Below, in pieces: positions 42,508 to 54,130 of a stretch of DNA of 64,000 nucleotides. A program made the position numbers and the translations under genes. This DNA comes from Eulemur rufifrons (taxonomy: Eukaryota; Chordata; Mammalia; Primates; Lemuridae). Position 1 is the stretch's first letter. Every line of letters begins with the position of its first letter. The stretch covers positions 124,001 through 188,000 of the forward strand of contig NW_027182889.1 in NCBI RefSeq assembly GCF_041146395.1, written 5' to 3'. Under the pieces are notes generated by a model. It was given only the letters and a program-made list of their open reading frames with translations, did not search any database and had not been told where the DNA came from.

Positions 42508-42824
42508 GAGAGGACAGACATGGTGGCTCACACCTGTAATTCCAGCACTGTGGGAGGCCAGGGTGGGAGGATTACTTGAGGTCAGGAGTTTGAGACAGCC
42601 TGGGCAACACAGCAAGACCCCGTCTCCACAAAAAAACTGAAAAATTAGCAGAGCATGGTAGCACGTGCCTGCAGTCCCAGCAGTCCCAGCCACCCAGAGG
42701 CTATGGTGGAGGACTGCTCGAGCCCAGGAACTCGAGGTTTGAGTGAACGAGGTCTGATCCCACCACTGCACTCCAGCATGGGTGACAGAGCAAAACTCTG
42801 TCCCTTAAAGAAAAAAAAAATTAA
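42508..42824 (+). mobile_element. Diverged Alu SINE
   Basis: It runs from 'ggacagacatggtggctcac' to 'caaaactctgtcccttaaag' and an A tail. 'gtcccagcagtcccag' is a small tandem slip. Confidence 0.9.
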
Positions 42825-42829
42825 ATACC

Positions 42830-43092
42830 TAGAATAGTAAATTTCATAGAGACAGAAAGTAGAATGGTGGTTACCCAGAGCCATGGGGAAGAGGGAACAG
42901 GGAATTAATTATTGTTTAACGGGTACAGGGCTTCTATGTAAAGTGATGAAAAAGTTCTGGAAATAGTGGTGATAGTTATAGAACACTGAGAATGTATTTA
43001 ATGCCACTGAATTGGGCACTTTAAAGTCAAAATGGTAAATGTTATATGTCATGTACATTTTACATAACAAACACATTTCACAGTTTAAAAAA
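42830..43092 (+). mobile_element. Ancient LINE-1 (L1M-type) 3' UTR fragment
   Basis: Typical phrases are 'gacagaaagtagaatggtgg', 'ttacccagagccatgg' and 'gccactgaattgggcacttt'. Confidence 0.75.
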
Positions 43093-43442
43093 TACGGTCG
43101 GCCCTCCATATCCGTGGAGGTCTGCATTTGTGAATGCAAACCACCACAGATCAAAAATATTCTGGAAAAAAAATGGATGGTTGCATTTGTACTGACATGT
43201 ACAGACTTTTTTCCCTCATCTTTATTCCCTAAATACCGTATAACAACTATCTACACAGCATTTACATTGTATTAGGTAGTACTGGTAATTTAGAGACGAT
43301 TTAAAGTATATGGGAGGGTGTGCATAGGTTATATGCAAATACTACGCCACTTTATACAAGGGACTAGAGCATCTGTGGATTTCCGTACTGGGGAGGGAGC
43401 GCACGCTGGAACCAATCACCCACCAAGGGATGACTGCATATT
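43093..43442. mobile_element. Tigger-type (TcMar) DNA transposon relic
   Basis: The left end 'ggtcggccctccatatccg' and right end 'gggatgactgcata' are roughly inverted, with 'ggttatatgcaaatactacg' inside. These match a short non-autonomous mammalian Tigger family. TA lies at both ends, as expected of mariner-type target sites. Confidence 0.78.
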
Positions 43443-45362
43443 ACAAAAAGGAGAAAAAAAAGTTCATGCATATATACATCAAGGTCTCGATCCCCCAGTT
43501 CTACACCAAAGATGCCTGGAGAGAGCTCTAGCTGAAAATTAACAAGAGGCAAAATTAACACAATGATGTCAGAACTTTCTGAAATATTCCCAGAAGACAT
43601 GTCTAAGTATCCTAGTCTCTGAGGTGAGGACCACCCATTTCTTAACTAGCTTATTTCCACTACATCTGAAGACGCCTTTCACTGAATGGACACATGCCCA
43701 TTATATAAAGTGCGTCATCACTAGATGGTTTAAAATTCTCTTAACAATTGAGAACCTGCAATGGTTTTGTCAAGGCCATTACCTTTTCTCTCAACACACC
43801 TACCCCCGACACAGCTGCATGCTGGGCCCTGAGGACATCCTGGGCCACTGGGGCCATCTCTCCTCTGTCCCCATAGCGCATGTGGCTTTCCTTGCCATGT
43901 ATTCAAAGCACTGCTGATCACACATCTTTGAATGTGGTCAACTGTGCTTCATGGGAAAATTAGTCACAGAAAAATAATTTTGGAAATATTAAATATGATA
44001 AATTTTAAATATGAACAATTAGACCTACTACTTGTTTCTTGGCATGTATTTTTCTATTCTATTAGGGCTTCAAAAGAAACCAAAAAAAATCCAAAAAAGG
44101 AAAAAAATGGCTTAATCAGGGGAGTGCTGAATAAACTGATTTTGTGTTTAGCACTTTCAGGGAGGGTTCCCAACTAAAGTCTTTGTCAGGACACGAGGGA
44201 CCAGGGCGCAGCGACACAGGCTTCGCTGGCCTTGGGAAGTAGCGGTTCGCACAGGCCCTCAGGCTGAGCCAGCACAGCCCCGGGAACACTGATGTGGCTT
44301 CTACGACCCACTTTTGACAGCCAAGGTCGGAGAGACGGGAATGCACATACGATCAGTCTCACGGACACTCCGACTGCATCAGTGGGAAAGGGAAGACAAT
44401 AAAGCCAGACTGGATTGGCTGTTCCTTTACAATCCCTCACATCTAGTAAGACACCCTACCCCCAACATCTCAACAGAAAAGAAAGATCCGTATGTTAAGC
44501 AACCTGATGTCTCCACACTACACTTGAACACTCTCCCTCAGCCAACCTGAGCTAGCCCAAGATGTCCCAAAAAGAACGGGTCTCAGGGACTGACTGCTCC
44601 CCAAAAGCAACCTGGACATCCTACTCAGGTAAGCAACCGAGCATCCCATGAGTGCGTCCCTTGCATCCCTGCTGCCCCTCGGCCCACACCCTCCCCTTCC
44701 AGCTGCTGACCGGTGCAGGGCAGCTCTCCCGCCCAGACATCACCTGCATCCCAGACATCACCTGCATCGCAACACCTGGCAGCTTCCTCCTGTGACACCG
44801 CTCCCTAGGACTTCTCACAAACCCTCCTGAGGCTTAATGAAAACCTCTTATTCCCGGAACTGTAACATAAGAGAACCACACCTCAACAGAAACTTTGAGT
44901 ATTCCAAAGTTTTTCAAGGATGAGGTAATCTGGAGGCTCAGCATGCCTGAACTGAGCTGTCCTTACCTGGGCCCTAGAAGCCTCTCTCCTGTTTGGGCTT
45001 AAGTGCCCCCCACCCTTGACAACTGTGTGAGCAGGGGCTCCTCAGTAGCAAGTCACCACCCCTGCCCAACCGGTCCCTTGAGAATCACAGTCCTGAAGTC
45101 TAAGGTAACAGACAACTGACCTCAGGAAAGTACAGCATCACTAGAAGAACATTAATTACAAGGTAGGTTTGCTTCCTGTATAAAACAAATGTGACTGGAC
45201 ATAAAAAAAAAAATCTCACTACTCAGGAATGACTTTTAATAAAACTGCAGGCTATTTAAAGCAGCCTGAAAAAAACCTACTTCCCTAGATTAATCAGCTC
45301 TTGTTTTCTTTTGTATAAATTCAATCTGTAAACTCTATGTAAGTTTTGACCTTAAATTTTAT
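43443..45362. other. Unassigned non-coding stretch
   Basis: About 1.9 kb with no gene or nameable repeat. Confidence 0.45.
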
Positions 45363-45664
45363 TTATTTTTTTTTTTTTTGAGAGAGGGTCTCACTGTGTC
45401 ACCCAGGCTGGAATGCAGTGGCACAATCATAGCTCACTGCAGCCTCAAACTCCTGGGCCCAAGAGAGAGATCCTCCTGCCTCAGCTTCTCAAGTAGCTGG
45501 GACTACAGGCGCATGCCACACTCAGTTACTGTTTTTTGTTTGTTGTACAGGCAGGATCTTGCTGTGTTGCTCAGGCTGGTCTCCAACTCCTGGCCTCAAG
45601 CAATCCTCCAGCCTCAGCCTCCCAAAGTGCTGGGATTAGAGGTATGAGCCATCACACCCAGCCT
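45363..45664 (-). mobile_element. Alu SINE, antisense
   Basis: Poly-T then 'gagagagggtctcactgtg' to 'gtatgagccatcacacccag'. Dimeric, moderately diverged. Confidence 0.93.
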
Positions 45665-48105
45665 ATTTTTTAAAGCAAAGGCACAACCAGTTACAGATAT
45701 CTTTGTTCCTTCTCCACTCCCACGGCTTCACTCGACCAGCACCAAAGAAAGGAAAAAAGCAAAGGCAGGTACGGACACATTAATACTTCAGGAAACAACG
45801 ACAGAGGCGAAAACAAGTGATAATCAGTAGGGGTGAGCCACACAAACTTCAGTGGGGGACATCAGAGCACCCCAAGTGTGCTGAGAAAACCCACTGACCT
45901 GGCCCTAAATGGCACTCCCTGAACTGACTAAGCATGAGTCACACCTCGTTAGTGAGCTTCCTTATTAAAGAAAGCTCTATGAAACAAGGAGTAGGGAGAA
46001 AACACAAGTGATTACATAATGTTAATAATAAAACATTAATACAAACTCACATCTGGAACGAACTTTGGTTTTACATTCTACAGAGCAATTTTTTATTTCT
46101 TAATCAGATCTTCACATCTGAGAAACAGGCCCATATGAAGATGAAACCTAGAACTACTGTCTCACCACAGACACGACACACGCGACCGTCTGCGCCTACA
46201 GACAGCACACTGCCACACAGGACAAGGGGACTCACCACAGCAGCACGCAGGGCCCTGCCAAAGGGACGGGCCTTTTCTCCTGGGACACACTCAGCAACCC
46301 CAGAAGGGCCCGTTCTCGAACGTTCACGTCAGACAGCACCGACTGCGCACAAGGACGGTCCGCTTCCCTGAATTACAGGCTAGGCGCCCAGGCCAAGTTG
46401 AGAGTTTAATGCAGGGCATGAATTGTGTGAACTTAGTCTAACCTGCACGATTGTCTACGAGCTCTAAATCTTATTAGAGGACAGAGAAATATACGTAATT
46501 GCATTTTCAGGAGTAAAAGCTACAGTTTAGAAAATTTAGCTACCAGCAACAAATATTTACATGAGAAGTTCAGGAAGTATCCTAAGCTGTTGGCAAAGAC
46601 ACAGGTTCCAGTTCCAACTCACTGTTCCACTGAGGCCCCTGAACAAGTCACTGCAGACGGAGATGTGCGCTGGAGTTGGTGCCCAGCGCGACTCATGCTG
46701 CCAGTGTTCCATCTGCTGCAGATCTCCCCTCGTCCTCTGCGTTCCCACAGCCAACTTCTAGCCTCCCCTTGAAGAGGTGCCATTTTCAAAATGAGGTAAA
46801 ACCTGGAACCACAGTAAGAGACACCTGGTATCCTGCATCTGTAATTTAATGCTCCACCACGCGAGCATTAAAATCCCACGCCCCTCCAGGCTGGAAACGC
46901 AATAAAAAGAGCAGTCTGAGGATAAGAGAGAAGGCAGACTTTCCCTTCACCTCAAACCCAACGGCCAGGAGGGGTTGACTTCAGCCCCAGCTTGGAAACC
47001 AAACAGCCTTCAGCAGCCCACTGATCTTAAAATATTTTCATTTAACTTGATTCAATGAAAGCACAGCCCTCAGAAGTACCCCCGGACAGCAAAGAAACAA
47101 GCCAGCCTTAGGTCAAGTAAGGAAAGGCCACACAGATCAGCCTGCCACCATGCCCTGAGCTACTCTGAGTCCTTCATGCCCAGCCCCGCCGCAATCAACA
47201 CATCCGTGACACACAAGAGTAAAGGTCACCCAGTCCTCGTGCATCCAGAGGGCAAGCCCCGCGCAGTCTAATGATCAAGGGGACGGTGACTGGCCAAGAC
47301 TGTAAAAGCAAATTCTCTCCATCAAGCTAAACAACCCCCTGAAAAAGGAAAGTGTTTCCGAGTGAGGGAGCCGTTGGGAAGAACGGGACCTGGCACAACT
47401 GTGACGCGTTTATGTAGAAATAAACACAGAGGAGTTAGTGTGCCGTCCACACACAGAGTGTCTTGCTCTGCAGCCCCCTCTTCCGCCCTGAGGCCGTTCC
47501 CTTCAAGTGCACCTGACCCGGGCACCCTGCAGGGCAATGTGAGGCCAAAGCCCTCCCTTCCGCTCTCCGCTCTCCGTTCAGTTCAGCTCCACGATTAAGC
47601 CGAACGTGACAGAAACCGCGCAGCCAAGCCAGAGGCGTCAGCACTGCCCTGCGCGCACAGGAGACCAGCATAAAGGCTGCATGCTACTGACCTGCAGCAA
47701 CTCACAAACACTCTTCACTAGTTAATAAGCTTAGCACAGTTCAATATATTGAATTCTTCTTGCATAAAGTATTAAGTATTTCCTGCAAGGTATGACTGCT
47801 TTCTCAGATTATAAGCCTTTTTTTAAAATCATAACTTTTAAGACTGATCTTTTCAACCAAATATTTATCTATCGATATGTGCATAGAACTTTCCGAAACA
47901 GAACAAAACCAAGTCCAAGACGAGTGTAACAATGTATCTGGGCAAAAAGATTCTCTGTCCTTCCTCTGTTCTCTGCTTCCTCTATCAACAGTGTTCAACC
48001 TCAGAACTCTGACCCCTTCCTATCTGGACCCACAACTGCCATCACGGCCTACATACTTTACGCTGTCTTGACAAAAACTCCTTGAGGGCAAATACCACAC
48101 TGTCT
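45665..48105. other. Unassigned non-coding stretch
   Basis: About 2.4 kb with no gene recognised. A weak MIR-like antisense patch may lie at 46590-46680. Confidence 0.45.
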
Positions 48106-48106
48106 T

Positions 48107-48358
48107 GGACTGCTGGGTCTCTGACCCCTGCGGCCAGCAGGCCGCACAGCAGGAGGTGAGCGGCAGGGCCAGCCAGCAAAGCTTCAGCTGTATTTACAGT
48201 CACTCCCCATCACTCACATCACAGCATAAGCTCGGCCTCCGGTCAGATCAGCAGTGGCATTAGATTGTCATAGGAGCACGAACCCTACTGTAAACTGCGC
48301 ATGTGAGGGATCTAGGTTGTGGCTCCTTATGAGAAGCTAATGCCCGATGATCCAAGGT
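48107..48358 (-). mobile_element. hAT-like DNA transposon relic (same family as 59641)
   Basis: Characteristic wording: 'ggccgcacagcaggaggtga', 'cagatcagcagtggcattag', 'gaactgcgcatgtgagggatc' (positions about 48293-48313). This is the antisense internal part of a common 'ggtccccaacctttttggc' element. Confidence 0.8.
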
Positions 48359-48462
48359 GGAGCTGAGGCGGTGATCAGCTTCATGATGACGCTACTGCAT
48401 TCCAGCCCCAACTACAGAGCAGGACCCTGTCTCAAAAATAAATAAATAAATAAATAAATCAT
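48359..48462 (+). mobile_element. Alu 3' fragment with (AAAT)n tail
   Basis: A short Alu right-arm end ('ctactgcattccagcc' to 'ggaccctgtctcaaaaat') is followed by five to six AAAT repeats at about 48437-48460. Confidence 0.8.
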
Positions 48463-48635
48463 AAAGACAGACAGACGTCCCCTCGCCATTTCAAGCTCCT
48501 CAATCCCTCCTATGAGGATCCTCTCAGCCCACACTGCTCCTCTCAGGGGGAAACACCCTGGCTTCTTGCCCACAGGGACCCCTCAATAACATGCCTTCAT
48601 TTGGGTTCTCTTATACACACTCTACTTTGGTAACT

Positions 48636-48766
48636 TTACTGGGTAGAGTGCAGTGGTGTCATCATAGTTCACCGCAACCTCAGACTCCTGGGCTCCAGTG
48701 ATCCTCCCCGCCTTGGCCTCCTGAGTACCTGGGACTACAGGTGTGCACCACCACACCTGGACCCCC
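48636..48766 (-). mobile_element. Alu monomer, antisense
   Basis: It reads 'gtagagtgcagtggtgtcat' to 'gtgtgcaccaccacacctgg', one Alu arm without a poly-T start. Confidence 0.85.
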
Positions 48767-50017
48767 TCGTCTTCTTTAACTGGTTTACATTTTTCCTTTA
48801 AAAATGACATTCCCACTTCCTATGAATCGTGTTTCTAGTAAGATAACTTCTTGAACCTGACGTTCAACTAGAAGCAGAGGATGGTGGGGGGGCGGGGGGC
48901 GACAGTGCAAACCAGAAGACAAACTGTGACCCTGCACAGACCATGCACGCCCAGGGCCTGAATTCGTGGAAGCCAACCCTTTCTCTGCACCCTCACGGTA
49001 GGCAAGGGTGTCCCATGCTGAGGCACCAGAGCACTGCAGAGCCAGTCTACTCGTTACTTATCCTGACTTCCATCAGGCCTGCCCAGCACCTTCACACTCC
49101 GACACATCACCTCGTGCCTCAAGAAAAGTTCATGTCTCCTCCTTGGCAGACCCAGCCCGGTCTTTGGGATTCCAAGCCCTACACAATCCAAAACCGTGGT
49201 CCATTTTTCCAGTGTCATCTGCTACCATCTCCTTTCAATGGGCTTTCACGTTCTAACAGGCCCAGCTGACATTCTCACGTTACATCCCACCTCCCAGCCT
49301 TTGTCCATAGCCTCCTCACGTCTGAGATGGCCTTACTCTGATTCGTGCACGGCGACATTCCACTCATTCTCAAACACGCTGCCTGAACGGCACTTCCTCC
49401 ACTGAGTCTCCCGGATCACAAGCCAGTACTCTCTCTCTCCTCTAACCCACCTCTTGTCATAGGAACCAGCACCTAATATGAGTATGGTCAACTGAATGCG
49501 TCTTTCTCCCCGTCACAGAGCAGGGCCTGCCTCTCCCTCTCCCTCTTTCTGTTAATATTTCCTGCAGCACAGCCTTGCACACAGCGAGCAACCAATAAAC
49601 ATCTGTCGACAACATCAGTGCAACGTGGGAAAAAGCCGAGTTTGTCTAGTCTTAGAAGCCCCATCCATAAAACATGTAACTCCAGTTTTAAAAAAAGACA
49701 CAAAGCAGTCCTCCCACCACAGAGCAAGCCACATTTGCAAAAGGAGTCAGGTTAAGCCACAAAGTAGCCGTACAGCGCTGTACAACTGTGCCAAATGTGT
49801 GAACAGTTACAAAACATAAAGAGCAAGGAGTGTGCTCTTCCAACTGTCAAGATCATAAAGACCTGGAAAGACGAAAACACTGCTGAACGACAGGAGGAGG
49901 CAGAGGAGCCGTGATGACTAAATGCAACACAGGCTCTCGGTCAGAATCCCGGAGCAGCAAGAGGACATTAGTGGATAAACAGGTGAAATTCAAAAGAAGC
50001 CTGGGATTTAGTTAAGA
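48767..50017. other. Unassigned non-coding stretch
   Basis: No gene was recognised. A G-rich run (gtggggggg-c-ggggggc) at about 48882-48900 has G-quadruplex potential. Confidence 0.45.
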
Positions 50018-50166
50018 GTAATACACCATGTTACTTTCTCAGCTTTGGCAACTTCACCAATGTCACAGAACTAGAATGTGGATGGAGAATATGACAGAAC
50101 TCTGTACTACTTCTGCAACTTTTCTGTACTCTGTAAATTATTCCAAAATAAAAGTTTATTTAAAAC
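50018..50166 (+). mobile_element. LINE-1 (L1M-type) 3' end
   Basis: 'ctgcaacttttctgtactct' and 'ttattccaaaataaaagttt' are typical of old L1 3' UTRs ending in a polyadenylation signal. Confidence 0.7.
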
Positions 50167-50304
50167 AAAACCTTGTCCGGGACTCGTAATTCTAACTTGT
50201 TCCATAATTCCCCAACAATGCCACGCCACGCTGGCCACACGGCTCCTGGAGAGCCCGCACACCGCAAAGCGCCGGAGCCAGGTGCACAACGACCTGTCCA
50301 GCCC

Positions 50305-50715
50305 TGTCTACTTCGGTGGGACTCCAGCGTGGGATGCACAAGAATGTCCCCCCAGGCCCAAGTCCTAATCCCTGGAACCTGTGACTACTTTAGGTTACAT
50401 GGAAAAGGGAATTAAGGTTACTAATCAGCAGACAGGGAGCAGATGAGAGTCGGAGAGATGAGGCCTTGCTGGCTGTGAAGATGGAAGAGAGGCTGCCAGT
50501 CGGGAATGCAGCTTCTAGAAGGAAGACTGAAAAGATAAGAAAACAAATCCTACCCTGCAGGCTCCAGAAGGAACCAGCCCTGCCCACACCTAGATGTTAG
50601 CCCAGGGGACAGGCTTCTAATCTACACTACTGCGAAGTCATAAATCTGTGTTGTGTTAAGGGGCTGCATGTGCGGCAATTTGTTACAGCAGCCACAGCAA
50701 ACTAACAGCACCGAA
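50305..50715 (+). mobile_element. ERVL-MaLR (MLT1-like) solitary LTR
   Basis: The order of phrases fits an MLT1-type LTR: 'caagtcctaatccctggaac', 'tgactactttaggttacatg', 'gaggctgccagtcgggaatg', and the end 'cggcaatttgttacagcagc' with 'agcaaactaacag'. No internal viral sequence is nearby, so it is a solo LTR. Confidence 0.78.
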
Positions 50716-53700
50716 ATGCAGAAAGCCACAGAGCTTCTCCCGACTCCGGGTGCTGGTTTCCCTTCTGCCTTTCACAGCTCCACCACCTCTCCCCACACAC
50801 CCCCTGCCCCCCACTCCTCATTCCCTGAACCCACACACCTGGGGACTGACAAGAGAGCTGCTGAAGAGAAGGTACACGTTCAGTGGTTCAGCCGCAAAAC
50901 AGACTTTCCACTCAACTTTCTAAGACGTCATTGTGCCACTGGCTCCTACTGACATGGTCTTTGTTTAACTGGAGTTTCTTAGTCTTCGTTAAAAAGTCAG
51001 TCATCTGATGAGAACCCAAGTTTAGCAGAATCAGATTTAACCGCTTTGTCAAAGAAAACAAAGTTCACATGTCAATCTCCTTACAGTTACAGCTGCGTAA
51101 AATTACCTAAGTTAAAAGTGAAAGCACACATTACTTTTCTAAATTTTATACGAAAAGATAAAGGATACAATTCAAAAATTCCCTTCTCATGTTTTGTGGA
51201 AAAAATTTTCTATAAGAAAATGTTTTGAGTGTTAGCATACTTAATATGTTAATCTCTAAACTGCAGAAATTCAAATTTCAGGTAGACTATTCTCAAAGTA
51301 ATAAAAATATCTATGTAGGCAATTTAAATAAATTCAGAGCAAAACATACCATTCTAGTGAAGAAAAAATTCACAAAGTCTAAAAATTCCTTGAAATCAGT
51401 ACCAGTCATGGAGTTGTGGAATACCACCATAACAGTGCAAGTTCTAAACACATTTTTCAAACTCCTGAAAGTTGGATTTTCTTCTTTATAATCATCTAAA
51501 AAGGCAAGTTTTTTTTAGTGTTCTTCACATCCTTTAATTAGCCAGACATCTTAGCAATAATACTTTTTAAAAAGTTAATCCTTTCAAGAGTGCTGCTTTG
51601 GGGTTTTTTTGGTTTTTTATTTTCATTTCCTGTTTTGCAAGATGTAAAACCACATTTAGCAACATGGTGAACACTAACAAGGCTTGATTTCTTAAGACTA
51701 ACGAGGTCCCTCACTGCTTCTCACCCTCTTAATTTTAGATGAATTTAAACAGGATAGCCATAATAATCTCAAGTTTACATTATCATCCAGAATTAAATGC
51801 AAGTCTTTTTTGTTTGTTTTGCTGGACATGAATGCAGTGGAAATACAAGCTAACCCTAACTTTGGTCAAAACCTTAGGAACCAAGCATTCTATGCAATCT
51901 TCCCATCACTTGGAAATACTGTATTCATCATTCCAGGACATCAGCATTCAAGTCTGAAAACTGCCCCCGGGAGAGGAGGGGATACTTACTACTAATGCCC
52001 CAAGAAAAGAGGTCTATTTGCTACACTTTAGATGAAAAATAACCTCTGATATCACAAAGTTACTAAGCATTTACAAATTAAATTTCAATTCCAGCCATTC
52101 TTAAAAGTCACAGTATTCTAGGGCTTGAACTGACTTTATTATTTTGCAAATGTGAATTTTACAAAGCGCTTTGCAATTAATGATCACATCCTTTTGTTGT
52201 GTAATGGAGCTCCATGGACTGCAGGAAAGGGCTCCGCCAATGCGTGAAGCCCTCAGCCTCCCTGGTGGCTTGCACGTGTTTCTGCTTTAGTTATTGACAG
52301 ACTGTCAGCCATGGCTAAAAAGTAACAGCCTCAACGTCACATTTTTTGGAGTTAAGGAGGGAGAAAATGTTTTGTGAATTTTACTTAAACTCAACAGAAA
52401 AATTCTTCATTTAAGTGATCAAAAATGTTATGTACTGAGAAAAGGCCAACATTTTCAAGTAATGAACAGGTGCACAGTGGTTGCTTTACAAGTGGAAAAA
52501 GGAGTGCCTACAGATTTTCAGGATAATAAATAATTCACGGCACAGATGCTAAGGGCTGAGACAGCAGCGCAGACAGCCACAGCCGCTGCAACCTTGGCCT
52601 CCCAGAGGAAAGGAGGAAAGGGGTGGGCATCCCAGAAGCCTGTTCCAGGCAACAGGATTTTCAGTTCTTCCCAGCCCTTGAAAAACCACAGCCATATTGA
52701 GAGGATGTATTTCTTTTATTTTCACACTGAAAACCCGCTTAACTCTTTATTCACAGAATCAGCTTTACAACTGTGGGATTTCCTAGATGGAGGATGCTGT
52801 CCAAATGCTTCCAACCACACCAACCAATTCCCCTCCACCAAATACCCTTGCCTCTTACTGTCACCCAAAAAGATAAAACAAGTCTTGAGCTCCCAAATAT
52901 ACCGAAAGTCAGTCTTTCAAAAGCAACCTTTTACCAATCACATAATAGTTTCATTTTTTAAAAAATTTGGAAAACATAAACCTAAGTGGGAAAACAATTT
53001 CATTTTGATGTATTTCCCTCCAAAGAGATTATTTTTTCATTAAATTGCTAAAACTTCCAAGGGACTCCACTATGATACTAAACCACTTGTTCATGTTACA
53101 TTCAGCCAGAGGTGCTCAAAGTTACAGATGAACTTAATCACAAGCAGCAGCAGCAAACCACACTCAGCACAGGCTTGGATTCCAAACAAGCCTTTACAAC
53201 TGGAACTTTTATGGAAAGGATGCGGAAATCAGAGGAAAAACTGCTCCCAGCCTTCTACTTTGGCCTAAAAGCATCAGACTACTAAAATTGCTTTCACAGG
53301 AAGCATTTTCTTCCTACAAAGACAACTTTCCCTTTCATTATTTTATCTCTTGTTCCCACCCAATTTTGAAAGCCCTGTCCCACACCTTTGTCTAAACTGT
53401 AAAAGCAAACTTGCAATGAAAGCAAACAAATGGGAAAATAACCGAAATGCACAAAGCAGAATTCCTTACCAAATAAATTTAAGTTCGTGATCCTAAGTTT
53501 CTCCCTTTCAAAATTACTCAAACACTTCAACATACAGGCTGTAAGCAACTCAAAAAATACTTCTCGAGCCACTTCTATGACTATAATGGGACACTCTACT
53601 AGGCCGGGCACAGAGTGACCAAGACGACCATCCCTATCTTTATTTTTATTACAGTCCTTGGGGGAGGGGAGACATTGAACCAATCGTTACATATTTGACA

Positions 53701-53772
53701 AACTGTGTTAAGTCCTATGTGGCCACAACAAGGTGAGGGGAGGGCAAGACATCTTCCTCGGGAGTCATGATT
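50716..53772. other. Unassigned AT-rich stretch
   Basis: About 3 kb nearly free of recognisable repeats. The longest frame (52546-53043 plus, 165 codons) has no known motif. The lack of repeats is noted as a finding. Confidence 0.45.
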
Positions 53773-54130
53773 AATAAGATTTGCTGGGCCGGGCGCGGTG
53801 GCTCACGCCTGTAATCCTAGCACTCTGGGAGGCCGAGGCGGGTGGATTGCTCAAGGTCAGGAGTTCGAGACCAGCCTGAGCGAGACCCCGTCTCTACTAA
53901 AAATAGAAAGACATTATATGGACAACTAAAAATCTATATAGAAAAAATTAGCCGGGCATAGTGGCGCATGCCTGTAGTCCCAGCTACTCGGGAGGCTGAG
54001 GCAGCAGGATCGCTTAAGCCGAGGAGTCTGAGGTTGCTGTGAGCTAAGCTGACGCCACGGCACTCACTCTAGCCTGGGCAACAAAGTGAGACTCTGTCTC
54101 AACAAAAAAAAAAAAAAAATAAGATTTGCT
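53773..54130 (+). mobile_element. Young-looking full-length Alu with target-site duplication
   Basis: The Alu at 53786-54117 starts 'gggccgggcgcggtggctca' and carries the 'ggacaactaaaaatctata' linker insertion and 'gctgacgccacggcactc'. Flanks are a perfect AATAAGATTTGCT (53773-53785 and 54118-54130). It matches the copies at 16234 and 61750 closely. Confidence 0.97.

Noticed and set aside
52546..53043. 165-codon plus frame
   Set aside because: No motif, unremarkable composition and no clear splice sites; length is reachable by chance.
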